From Chryseobacterium sp. ERMR1:04 (GTDB lineage Bacteria > Bacteroidota > Bacteroidia > Flavobacteriales > Weeksellaceae), in contig NZ_LIRF01000008.1 in the NCBI RefSeq assembly GCF_001297705.1, positions 744,001 to 808,000 of the forward strand: a stretch of DNA of 64,000 bases, given 5' to 3'. Shown here piece by piece: positions 44,685 through 51,725 of this stretch; position 1 is the stretch's first letter; every line of letters starts with the position of its first letter. The translations under genes and the position numbers were made by a program. The notes under the pieces were generated by a model that was given only the letters and a program-made list of their open reading frames with translations, ran no database searches and was not told the origin of the DNA.

Positions 44685-44705
44685 TTAGTGTAATATTGAC
44701 ACAAA
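44685..44705. promoter_or_regulatory. NrtR-type operator, box 4
   Basis: TTAGTGT-N7-ACACAAA, the same arms as box 2, 15 bases before the coiled-coil gene. A near -7 element (TAATATTG, one mismatch) overlaps it, so a second regulated promoter is possible. Confidence 0.65.
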
Positions 44706-44719
44706 TAAAAATATAAAAC

Positions 44720-45055
44720 ATGGAAGAAGACTTAAAACCAAGATTCATCGAATCATTACAAAGAAACAATGATCAGATTAGAGAAGATCGGGCCCGAACC
44801 ATCGGTGAAGATTCAGAGTTGATATACAGACGCCGAGTTGAAGATATTGAATTGAAAATAAAAAGACTGGAACGCGAACAGGAAGGTCTTATTGATATCA
44901 GTCCGTTAGACAAAAACAGTTTAACATTTGCAGATTTTCAGCCGGAAGCATTCGTTCAGAGAGACATAGAATTATCATTAACAATCAGAAATTTGAATAT
45001 TCAACTGGAAGTTTCAACAAAAAGATTTGAATATTTATTTGGTAAAAAATTTTAG
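44720..45055 (+). CDS. small coiled-coil protein of unknown function
   Basis: A 111-residue, highly charged helical protein (RRRVEDIELKIKRLEREQEGL has a heptad-like pattern around residue 35-55). No family was recognised. The stop is two bases from the VWA gene start, so the two are likely made together and may form a complex. It stands directly downstream of operator box 4. Function unknown. Confidence 0.65.
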   Translation: MEEDLKPRFIESLQRNNDQIREDRARTIGEDSELIYRRRVEDIELKIKRLEREQEGLIDISPLDKNSLTFADFQPEAFVQRDIELSLTIRNLNIQLEVSTKRFEYLFGKKF

Positions 45056-45057
45056 TT

Positions 45058-45912
45058 ATGGGAAGTACAAGATACGACATGGACGCTCGTTATGACAGAG
45101 CAAGAAAAGAAGGATATGCATCAAAATCTGCAAGTGAAATTTTCACTCAGAATGCAAAAAGAATGGCACATGAATCAATGAATCCTAATGGTATTTCTTT
45201 TAGAGAATCAAGAGATTCTGTAGTTCACCCGAATTCAGTTCCTATTATATTAGGATTGGATGTTACAGGAAGTATGGGACATATTCCTCATGAATTAATT
45301 AAAGACGGGCTACCCAAGTTAATGGGTGGAATTATCCAGGGAGGCGTTCCTGATCCTGCTCTTTTGTTCTTAGGAATAGGCGATCATGAATGTGACGGAT
45401 ATCCTTTGCAAGTGGGTCAGTTTGAATCAGGAGATGAAGAATTGGATATGTGGCTGACCAGAACTTATATTGAATCAGGCGGTGGAGGAAATGCTGGAGA
45501 AAGTTATTTATTGGCTTGGTATTTTGCCGCTTTTCACACCAGAACCGATGCTTTTGAAAAGAGAAATCAGAAAGGACTATTGTTTACGGTAGGTGATGAA
45601 CCATGCTTGAAAACACTTCCGGCTTCTGCGATCAGAGAAATTATGGGAACGGGGCAACACACTTTTACGCATACCGAATTGCTGAAAGAAGTTCAAAAAA
45701 AATACGATGTTTTTCACATCAGTGTTTTGCATTCAGATCAAGCGGTTAGAGCAGATCAAGGTTGGAAAGATCTGTTAGGACAAAACTGTTTATCGATAGA
45801 AGATTACAGAGACGTTCCGAATGTGATTAAAGAAATTGTTTGCAACCGATATAAAAATGAATCTTCAAGATCAGTAGATTTAGGAGGATTTAATAATATT
45901 CAAATGTTTTAA
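45058..45912 (+). CDS. VWA-domain protein with intact MIDAS
   Basis: A 284-residue protein. The N-terminal 60 residues are Arg/Ser-rich; then a von Willebrand A fold begins. The metal site shows D-x-T-x-S (LGLDVTGSMGH), a Ser/Thr region in GGGGNAGESYLLAW and an acidic GDEPCLK in the third position. Standard intracellular VWA proteins often assemble with AAA+ or chelatase-like partners, but none is encoded here. It is coupled to the coiled-coil gene before it and to the PurA-like gene after it (three bases), so a role in the ADP-ribose region is inferred only by position. Confidence 0.8.
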   Translation: MGSTRYDMDARYDRARKEGYASKSASEIFTQNAKRMAHESMNPNGISFRESRDSVVHPNSVPIILGLDVTGSMGHIPHELIKDGLPKLMGGIIQGGVPDPALLFLGIGDHECDGYPLQVGQFESGDEELDMWLTRTYIESGGGGNAGESYLLAWYFAAFHTRTDAFEKRNQKGLLFTVGDEPCLKTLPASAIREIMGTGQHTFTHTELLKEVQKKYDVFHISVLHSDQAVRADQGWKDLLGQNCLSIEDYRDVPNVIKEIVCNRYKNESSRSVDLGGFNNIQMF

Positions 45913-45915
45913 AAA

Positions 45916-46986
45916 ATGAAAACAGCACAAATAGTTATAGGCTTAGGTTTTGGTGATGAAGGAAAAGGAATCACTACAGATTTTCTGGCTCAGCAAAATC
46001 CTGAGTCTGTAGTTATTCGGTTTTCTGGCGGGCAGCAGGCGGCGCATACGGTGATGATTGATGATAAAAAGCATATTCACTCAAGTTTTGGAAGTGGAGC
46101 GCTGCGCGGTTTGCCTTCTTATTTTACGGAACATTGCACCATTCATCCAACTTTTTTATGGAATGAAAGAGAAGAATTAAAACAAAAGAACGGAAATGTT
46201 GAACTGCATATTCATCCGTTGGCAAAAGTCACGACGCCATTCGATGTTTTGAGTAACAGAAAAAACACCAAAAACTTAGAACACGGAACCTGTGGAAAAG
46301 GAGTGGGAGCTACGATGAAAAGACAAGAAAGTCCGTTTAAATTATTTGCGATTGATTTAATAAGTCCAAGATCAATGTTAATTGAAAAATTAAAAGGAAT
46401 CGCCCATTATTATGGTTTTGAAGAAGGAGAAGAAATCCAAAATGCATTACAGGATTTTTTAGAAGCCATCGATATAATTGATTGGAAAATTGAAGGCTAT
46501 TCTTATCTGAATTCATTTAACAATCTTATTTTTGAAGGAAGTCAGGGAATTTTATTGGATATGGATCATGGCGTTTTTCCAAATGTAACTTTTGCGAATA
46601 CAACATCAAAGAATGCCTACGAAGTTTGTAAATTATTGAAGATTGAAAATATAGAAATGTTCTACGTGACAAGAAGTTATTCAACCCGTCACGGAAGCGG
46701 ATGGATGAGTAATGAAAATCAGATAATATTAAGAAATAATGAAGAAGAAACCTGCCTATTCAACGAATATCAAAAGGATCTTCGCTTTGGAAATTTAGAT
46801 TATGACTTATTAAATTATGCTCTGAAATTGGATGAAGCTTATGTTTTTGCCAATAAGAAAAATCTGGTTGTAACATGTTTAGATCAATTGGATGAAGAAT
46901 TTAAAATAGAAAATCTTGATGTAAATTTTGATGAGGTGTATAGATCTTATTCTCCGTATTCAAAGGATTTTAAGCAAATTAATTGA
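45916..46986 (+). CDS. divergent adenylosuccinate synthetase-like (PurA-like) enzyme
   Basis: A 356-residue protein clearly related to PurA, which joins IMP and Asp with GTP. Conserved: GFGDEGKG with the catalytic Asp (about 13), catalytic-type His in GGQQAAHTV, HGTCGKGVG, FEGSQGILLDMDHG, VTRSYSTRHGSG and LDQLDE. Not conserved: the TTGRxRRxGW aspartate-site loop (here EYQKDLRFGNLD), and roughly 70 C-terminal residues present in canonical enzymes of about 430. The nucleotide and IMP-type core may thus be kept with an altered amine donor or substrate. It is not the housekeeping copy by appearance. Ends the first sub-cluster. Confidence 0.85.
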   Translation: MKTAQIVIGLGFGDEGKGITTDFLAQQNPESVVIRFSGGQQAAHTVMIDDKKHIHSSFGSGALRGLPSYFTEHCTIHPTFLWNEREELKQKNGNVELHIHPLAKVTTPFDVLSNRKNTKNLEHGTCGKGVGATMKRQESPFKLFAIDLISPRSMLIEKLKGIAHYYGFEEGEEIQNALQDFLEAIDIIDWKIEGYSYLNSFNNLIFEGSQGILLDMDHGVFPNVTFANTTSKNAYEVCKLLKIENIEMFYVTRSYSTRHGSGWMSNENQIILRNNEEETCLFNEYQKDLRFGNLDYDLLNYALKLDEAYVFANKKNLVVTCLDQLDEEFKIENLDVNFDEVYRSYSPYSKDFKQIN

Positions 46987-47046
46987 TGAAAAATATTGAT
47001 TAATTTTAAAAGAAAATAAATTAAACATAAACCATAAATCAATAGG

Positions 47047-47064
47047 AATGGGCTTTAGCCCATT
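47047..47064. repeat. REP-like palindrome
   Basis: AATGGGCTTTAGCCCATT, an 18-bp palindrome with a TT centre, preceded by AATAGG and followed by TT. A second copy of the type is at 59777-59794 with a different stem but the same centre. Confidence 0.65.
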
Positions 47065-47086
47065 TTAATAAAGAATACATTTCAAC

Positions 47087-47096
47087 GGCTTTAGCC
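47087..47096. repeat. second short GGCTTTAGCC palindrome
   Basis: The core GGCTTTAGCC recurs 40 bases after the first palindrome in the same intergenic space, without the longer arms. Confidence 0.5.
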
Positions 47097-47134
47097 AAAA
47101 CCTAAAGCAGAAGGTATGAAAACACAACGTAATA

Positions 47135-47539
47135 ATGAAAAAAATATATGTTTTTGGAAACGGGAATTTGTCTTGGGAAAAATTTAATCAGTTTTATATT
47201 GAGCGATTAAAAGAATTCGATCTTTCTGAATGTGAATTTATCATGGGAGATTTCTGTGGAGTTGATACTTTAATGATGGAATATATAAAAGATAAATCTG
47301 AAAAGGTAAGCATCCTTCATATCGGAGAAAAACCGAGATATTTTTCTAATACATTTAAAACAAAAGCTGGAAAATGGGAAATTAAAGGAGGCTTTACTTC
47401 TGATTTAGAAAGAGACAATTATGCAATTTCAAACTGTACTCATTTTCTAGCAATTGATTTTAATTCAGATGAAAAAAGAAAAAGTGGAACAACAAAAAAT
47501 ATTGAAAAGTGTTTGAATTTAGATAAAATTAAAATTTGA
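47135..47539 (+). CDS. SLOG-like nucleotide-binding protein
   Basis: A 134-residue Rossmann-like protein. Pattern elements are an N-terminal strand IYVFGNGNLSW, a GDFCGVDTLMMEYI segment that resembles the GxxxGVD phosphate loop of SLOG/LOG proteins, and a late DFNSDEKRKSGTTKNIEKCL element with the SGT-type turn. SLOG proteins bind nucleotide derivatives made from NAD or nucleotides. That reading is by motif only. It begins the second sub-cluster, after the REP-like palindromes. Confidence 0.5.
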   Translation: MKKIYVFGNGNLSWEKFNQFYIERLKEFDLSECEFIMGDFCGVDTLMMEYIKDKSEKVSILHIGEKPRYFSNTFKTKAGKWEIKGGFTSDLERDNYAISNCTHFLAIDFNSDEKRKSGTTKNIEKCLNLDKIKI

Positions 47540-47544
47540 TAACC

Positions 47545-48018
47545 ATGAAAACTATAAATTATTTAAAAGGAGACGCTACAAATCCACAGGCTAATGGAAA
47601 TAAAATCATCATTCATATTTGCAACGATATTGGAGGTTGGGGAAAAGGTTTTGTAATGGCAATATCTAAAAAATGGAAGAAACCCGAAAATGAGTATAGA
47701 GAATGGTTTAAAAACAAAGAAAATTTCCATCTTGGAGAAATTCAAATAGTTCAAGTTGAAGAAAATATTTGGATTTGCAATATGATTGGTCAACATAAAA
47801 CGATTACCAATTCAAAAGGAATTGCTCCCATAAGATATGAAGCTGTAGAAATGTGTTTGGGGAAACTTTCTAATGAAGCGGTAAAATTAAATGCGAGTGT
47901 TCATATGCCGAGAATTGGCTGCGGTTTGGCGGGAGGAAAATGGGAAGAAATTGAGCCAATTATTGAAAGAACATTGTTGGAAAATGATGTGGAAGTATAT
48001 GTTTACGATTTTGAATAA
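47545..48018 (+). CDS. macrodomain protein, TARG1/Poa1-like
   Basis: A 157-residue single macrodomain. It begins with INYLKGDAT, then HICNDIGGWGKGFVMAISKKW, and a late PRIGCGLAGGKWEEI loop. This is the ALC1/TARG1/Poa1 branch rather than MacroD: Poa1-like members dephosphorylate ADP-ribose 1''-phosphate, while DarG-like members remove ADP-ribose from DNA. Both fit a neighbourhood with NADAR and KptA. The start is the ATG 15 bases after the upstream stop. Confidence 0.88.
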   Translation: MKTINYLKGDATNPQANGNKIIIHICNDIGGWGKGFVMAISKKWKKPENEYREWFKNKENFHLGEIQIVQVEENIWICNMIGQHKTITNSKGIAPIRYEAVEMCLGKLSNEAVKLNASVHMPRIGCGLAGGKWEEIEPIIERTLLENDVEVYVYDFE

Positions 48019-48034
48019 ATAAAAAAAACTAACC

Positions 48035-48850
48035 ATGACAAATAAAGGAATGGCAAAAGATACGCTAGACATCTTAGCCAAGAAATATTATATAAACCAA
48101 AACAACGAAAAAATAAATATAGAAAACGAACTGGAAATCTCTAAAAAAGGAACCGTTTTGTTTTCATCAGAAGAGCTTTCGGAACTCGTAAATAATGAAC
48201 TTCCGAAAACAGATTTTGAAACAACATTTGAAGTCTGGAATTGCAGTTCTTTAAAAGCAATTTTAAAATTGAGCGAAGAAGAAGATCAGCAGAAAATCAT
48301 GTGTCTGAATTTCGCCTCTGCAAAAAATCCGGGAGGAGGTTTTATCAATGGAGCAGAAGCGCAGGAAGAAAGCCTGGCAAGAACTTCTGCCTTGTATGAA
48401 ACTCAACTTCAGGCTTGGGATTATTACACTGTTCACCGTGCCATGGAATCGTGTTTTTACACAGATATGATGATTTACAGTCCGAAAGTTCCTGTTTTCA
48501 GGAAAGATAAAGGAGAATTATTACCAAAACCTGTTTTGTGTAATTTTATCACTTCTCCCGCTGTAAATGCAGGAGTTGTCAAGCGACAGGAACCAGAAAG
48601 AGCAGATGAAATTTTCGGAGCAATGGATATGAGAATGGATAAAATGCTGGCATTGGCTTTACATCAAGGAAACGAAACATTGATTTTAGGAGCTTGGGGA
48701 TGTGGCGTTTTTAAAAATGATCCGAAAGAAATTGCAGAATTATTTAAAAAGCATCTTCACGGAAAGTATAAAAATAAATTTAAAAGAGTGGTTTTTGCAG
48801 TTCTGACCAAGAAAGAAGAAATGATAAAACCTTTTGAAGAAATAGTATGA
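48035..48850 (+). CDS. PARG-like ADP-ribose glycohydrolase (TIGR02452 family)
   Basis: A 271-residue macrodomain-fold protein with the PARG signature: the NPGGGFINGAEAQEESLARTS segment (about 95-115, Gly-rich loop and two adjacent catalytic Glu). Further blocks are YSPKVPVFR, CNFITSPAVNAG, ALALHQGNETLILGAWGCGVFKNDP. Bacterial members hydrolyse poly- or mono-ADP-ribose on proteins. Its end overlaps the next gene by four bases, so the unit is translationally coupled. Confidence 0.92.
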   Translation: MTNKGMAKDTLDILAKKYYINQNNEKINIENELEISKKGTVLFSSEELSELVNNELPKTDFETTFEVWNCSSLKAILKLSEEEDQQKIMCLNFASAKNPGGGFINGAEAQEESLARTSALYETQLQAWDYYTVHRAMESCFYTDMMIYSPKVPVFRKDKGELLPKPVLCNFITSPAVNAGVVKRQEPERADEIFGAMDMRMDKMLALALHQGNETLILGAWGCGVFKNDPKEIAELFKKHLHGKYKNKFKRVVFAVLTKKEEMIKPFEEIV

Positions 48851-49464
48851 AAATTACAAGAGAAGAAGTGACCATCGAAATTTTGGAATTACTTTTAAAA
48901 CTTAGCAGTATTTTAGAACATGATAAATCACAAATTTATGTAGATGATCCCTCAAAAATGCTGCCTTCAATGTATATAAGATATAGAAGGATATGTGCAT
49001 ATTTTGAGTTTTTAGATATAGAAATAAAAGATCTGAAGCAATTTTATAATCTTGAGTTTATTTATGATTATAATAATTATAAATTTTCAAATGAAGTAAT
49101 ACCTACTATAAATTCAGTTTTAGAAGGCAATTTTAAAATAGAAAATATAAACAAAAGAAGCTTGAAATTTATGACCTTAAGAATAATAAATTTCAGAAGA
49201 GATTATATTAGAATTTTAGAAAATTTTTTTGGTGGAGTTAGGCTGATGGGATCTCCATCGGTCGAAGAAAGAGTATCAAAAGCCTTTGTAATAGAAAGTA
49301 TAAAAGATATTGATAATCTTGTAGAAAGATTAAATAAAGTGATTACCGATCTATTATTCCCTCAAATAAAAGAATTTGAGCTAGATATTCTTATTGATAA
49401 GTGCAATTTTCCGACAGAAGATTATAGAGCTCTTGAAAAAAAAGAATTGGAAGATTATTATTAA
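48847..49464 (+). CDS. uncharacterised helical protein within the ADP-ribose cluster
   Basis: A 205-residue protein of mostly amphipathic helix with no signal or membrane segment (ILELLLKLSSILEHDK; MTLRIINFRRDYIRIL). No family was recognised. It is translationally coupled to the PARG-like gene and followed by a macrodomain gene after 15 bases. Its role is inferred only from position; it could be a partner protein or an effector of the system. Confidence 0.6.
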   Translation: MKITREEVTIEILELLLKLSSILEHDKSQIYVDDPSKMLPSMYIRYRRICAYFEFLDIEIKDLKQFYNLEFIYDYNNYKFSNEVIPTINSVLEGNFKIENINKRSLKFMTLRIINFRRDYIRILENFFGGVRLMGSPSVEERVSKAFVIESIKDIDNLVERLNKVITDLLFPQIKEFELDILIDKCNFPTEDYRALEKKELEDYY

Positions 49465-49479
49465 GGGATTTAAAATAAA

Positions 49480-49992
49480 ATGATGAAAATTGAATTAACA
49501 AAAGGAGACATCACCAAAATAAAATCAGACGCCATCGTCAATGCAGCCAATTCATCTTTATTGGGTGGAGGCGGAGTTGACGGAGCGATTCATCGTGCAG
49601 GAGGATCAGAAATTTTAGAAGAATGCAGGCAAATCAGAAATCGACAAGGTAAATGCAAAACTGGAGAAGCGGTAGTAACAACAGCCGGAAATCTTCCTGC
49701 AAAATATGTCATTCATACCGTTGGTCCGGTGTGGAATAATGATGAAGAAAAAGAGTCACAACTTTTGGCAAACTGTTATAGAAATTCTTTAAAATTGGCT
49801 GAAAGTCTTGAAGTGAAAACCATTGCTTTCCCAAACATCAGTACAGGAGTTTATAGATTTCCAAAAGAACTGGCAGGAAAAATTGCTGTTGATGAGGTGA
49901 AAAATTTTAAATCAGATATTATAGAAAAAGTTATTTTCGTCTGTTTTGATGATGAAAATGAAGAGATTTATAAAAAATTATTAAGAGAATAA
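49480..49992 (+). CDS. macrodomain O-acetyl-ADP-ribose deacetylase (MacroD/YmdB-like)
   Basis: A 170-residue macrodomain. It contains IVNAANSSLLGGGGVDGAIHRAGG, the canonical ADP-ribose loop with the NAAN and GGGGVDGAIHRAGG motifs, VIHTVGPVW, and FPNISTGVYRFP in the second loop. These are hallmarks of the MacroD type, which removes ADP-ribose esters from proteins and hydrolyses O-acetyl-ADP-ribose, the product made by sirtuins. It directly precedes the sirtuin gene. Two adjacent ATG codons are possible starts. Confidence 0.94.
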   Translation: MMKIELTKGDITKIKSDAIVNAANSSLLGGGGVDGAIHRAGGSEILEECRQIRNRQGKCKTGEAVVTTAGNLPAKYVIHTVGPVWNNDEEKESQLLANCYRNSLKLAESLEVKTIAFPNISTGVYRFPKELAGKIAVDEVKNFKSDIIEKVIFVCFDDENEEIYKKLLRE

Positions 49993-50060
49993 ATTAATGC
50001 TAATTTGCTGATTGAAACGCCTTTGCGAACGAAAATATGCAGAATAATTTTAAATAAAAT

Positions 50061-50081
50061 CTTTGCGACTTTGCGTTTAAA
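50061..50081. repeat. CTTTGCG-type intergenic repeat
   Basis: CTTTGCGACTTTGCGTTTAA: two CTTTGCG cores in tandem upstream of the sirtuin gene, with a further TTTGCG at about 50021-50028 in the same gap. This kind of sequence is a common intergenic motif in Flavobacteria. Confidence 0.5.
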
Positions 50082-50100
50082 AATAAAAACAGGAAAACAA

Positions 50101-50787
50101 ATGAAAAAACTAACCATATTAAGCGGCGCAGGAATCAGCGCCGAAAGCGGAATAAAAACATTCAGAGACGGAGATGGTCTTTGGGAAAATCATAGTATAA
50201 CGGATGTAGCAAGTCCGGAAGGATGGAGAAAAGACAGAGAATTGGTTCTTGAATTTTACAACCAAAGACGTCGTCAGATCCATGAAGTTGAGCCTAACGA
50301 TGCACACAAAATAATAGCAGATTTAGAAAAATATTTTGAGGTAGAAATTATTACTCAAAATATCGATGATCTGCACGAAAGAGCGGGATCAACAAATATC
50401 CTTCATATCCACGGAGAATTATTAAAATCCTGTTCATGCAATAATAAAGGCTTGATTTACGAACAAAAAAAGGACATCAAGATTGGTGATAAAGCAGAAG
50501 ATGGAGCGCAATTAAGACCTTTCATCGTTTGGTTCGGAGAAGATGTTCCTTTAATGAAAGAAGCGACAGAAAAAGCAAAACAGGCAGATATTTTCTTAGT
50601 AATCGGAACCTCTTTACAGGTTTATCCTGCGGCAGGATTGATTCATGAGATCAAAGATGATTGTTTATTGATTGTAATCAATCCCAATGAAACAGGTTTT
50701 GGATATGGGCAAAGAGCTGTTGTGATGAAAGAAACCGCAACAAGAGGAATGAAGCTGTTATTTGATAAGCTTGTAAATTTAGCCTAA
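50101..50787 (+). CDS. sirtuin (NAD-dependent protein deacylase)
   Basis: A 228-residue Sir2 protein starting at MKKLTILSGAGISAESG. NAD-binding and catalytic motifs are GAGISAESGIKTFRD, TQNIDDLHERAG, LHIHGEL (catalytic His) and VIGTSLQVYPAAG. FYNQRRRQ holds the Tyr-x-x-Arg pair of class III, which removes succinyl- and malonyl-type groups. The zinc ribbon is degenerate: a CSCNNKG segment remains but the second Cys pair is gone, and RPFIVWFGE has Phe where most family members have His. The stop overlaps the next ATG by one base. It would use NAD and make O-acyl-ADP-ribose for the adjacent macrodomain. Confidence 0.92.
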   Translation: MKKLTILSGAGISAESGIKTFRDGDGLWENHSITDVASPEGWRKDRELVLEFYNQRRRQIHEVEPNDAHKIIADLEKYFEVEIITQNIDDLHERAGSTNILHIHGELLKSCSCNNKGLIYEQKKDIKIGDKAEDGAQLRPFIVWFGEDVPLMKEATEKAKQADIFLVIGTSLQVYPAAGLIHEIKDDCLLIVINPNETGFGYGQRAVVMKETATRGMKLLFDKLVNLA

Positions 50788-51725
50788 TGGAAAATATAGT
50801 AAAAGCCGGAATTTTTGGAGTGTGTATTGGCGATGCGTTGGGTGTTCCGGTGGAATTTAAGGAAAGAGACTATTTAAAACGTTTTCCAGTAACCGAAATG
50901 TTAGGATTTATGTCTTGGAATCAACCCAAAGGAACTTGGAGTGACGACAGTTCTTTAACTTTATGTCTTGCAGAAGAATTGACAAAAGGCTACGATTTGG
51001 AAAAAATTGGAGAAAGCTTTGTTAAATGGAACAAATACGGACATTGGACGGCTCACGGACGGCTTTTCGATATTGGGGGAACAACAAGACATTCCATTGC
51101 AAGATTAATTAAAGGTGAAAGTGCAAAATTTTCAGGAAATATTTTTGAAGAAGACAACGGGAATGGTTCTTTAATGAGAATCCTTCCCTTAGCTTTTTAC
51201 CTTGTAAATGAAGAAAACATTGAAAACTTATATCGAACAGTAAAAGAAGTTTCGTCCGTTACTCATGGACATTTTCGTTCTGTTTTTGCATGTTTTATCT
51301 ATGTGATTTTTGCCATTCAATTGATAAAAGAAAAAGATAAAAAAGAGGCATATAATCATGTTCAAAAAATAGCTTTGGAATATGCAGAAATTCAAGGTTT
51401 TAATCCAAAAGAAATTGAACTTTTTCAACGAATTCTAAAGAACGATATTTCAAGTTTTCATGAAAATGAAATTAAAAGCAGCGGCTACGTTCTCCACAGT
51501 TTAGAAGCCTCTTTATGGTGTTTTCTAAACTCAAAAAGTTATTCTGAAGCAGTATTAAAAGCCGTCAACTTAGGAGAAGATACAGACACAACCGGAGCCA
51601 TCACAGGCGGAATAGTAGGAATTTATTATGGTTTTAATAATATTCCTGAAGAATGGGTTTCTGACTTGGTAAGGAAAGAGGATATTGAGATTTTGTGTGA
51701 AAAATTAAATGAAAAATTAAAATGA
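50787..51725 (+). CDS. ADP-ribosylglycohydrolase (ARH/DraG family)
   Basis: A 312-residue all-helical enzyme that removes ADP-ribose from Arg, Ser or other acceptors using two Mg ions. The N-terminal signature is FGVCIGDALGVPVEF and the metal ligands are in GTWSDDSSL (Asp-Asp) and LGEDTDTTGAITG (DTDTTG). NGSLMRILPLAFY and HGHFRSVFACFIY are other family blocks. It shares a TAATG join with the sirtuin and overlaps the next gene by four bases. Confidence 0.94.
   Translation: MENIVKAGIFGVCIGDALGVPVEFKERDYLKRFPVTEMLGFMSWNQPKGTWSDDSSLTLCLAEELTKGYDLEKIGESFVKWNKYGHWTAHGRLFDIGGTTRHSIARLIKGESAKFSGNIFEEDNGNGSLMRILPLAFYLVNEENIENLYRTVKEVSSVTHGHFRSVFACFIYVIFAIQLIKEKDKKEAYNHVQKIALEYAEIQGFNPKEIELFQRILKNDISSFHENEIKSSGYVLHSLEASLWCFLNSKSYSEAVLKAVNLGEDTDTTGAITGGIVGIYYGFNNIPEEWVSDLVRKEDIEILCEKLNEKLK

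Noticed and set aside
45916..46986. PurA-like enzyme as the phage PurZ of 2-aminoadenine DNA synthesis
   Set aside because: The catalytic Asp of GDEGKG, altered in PurZ, is kept, and no phage genes or 2-aminoadenine partners are near.
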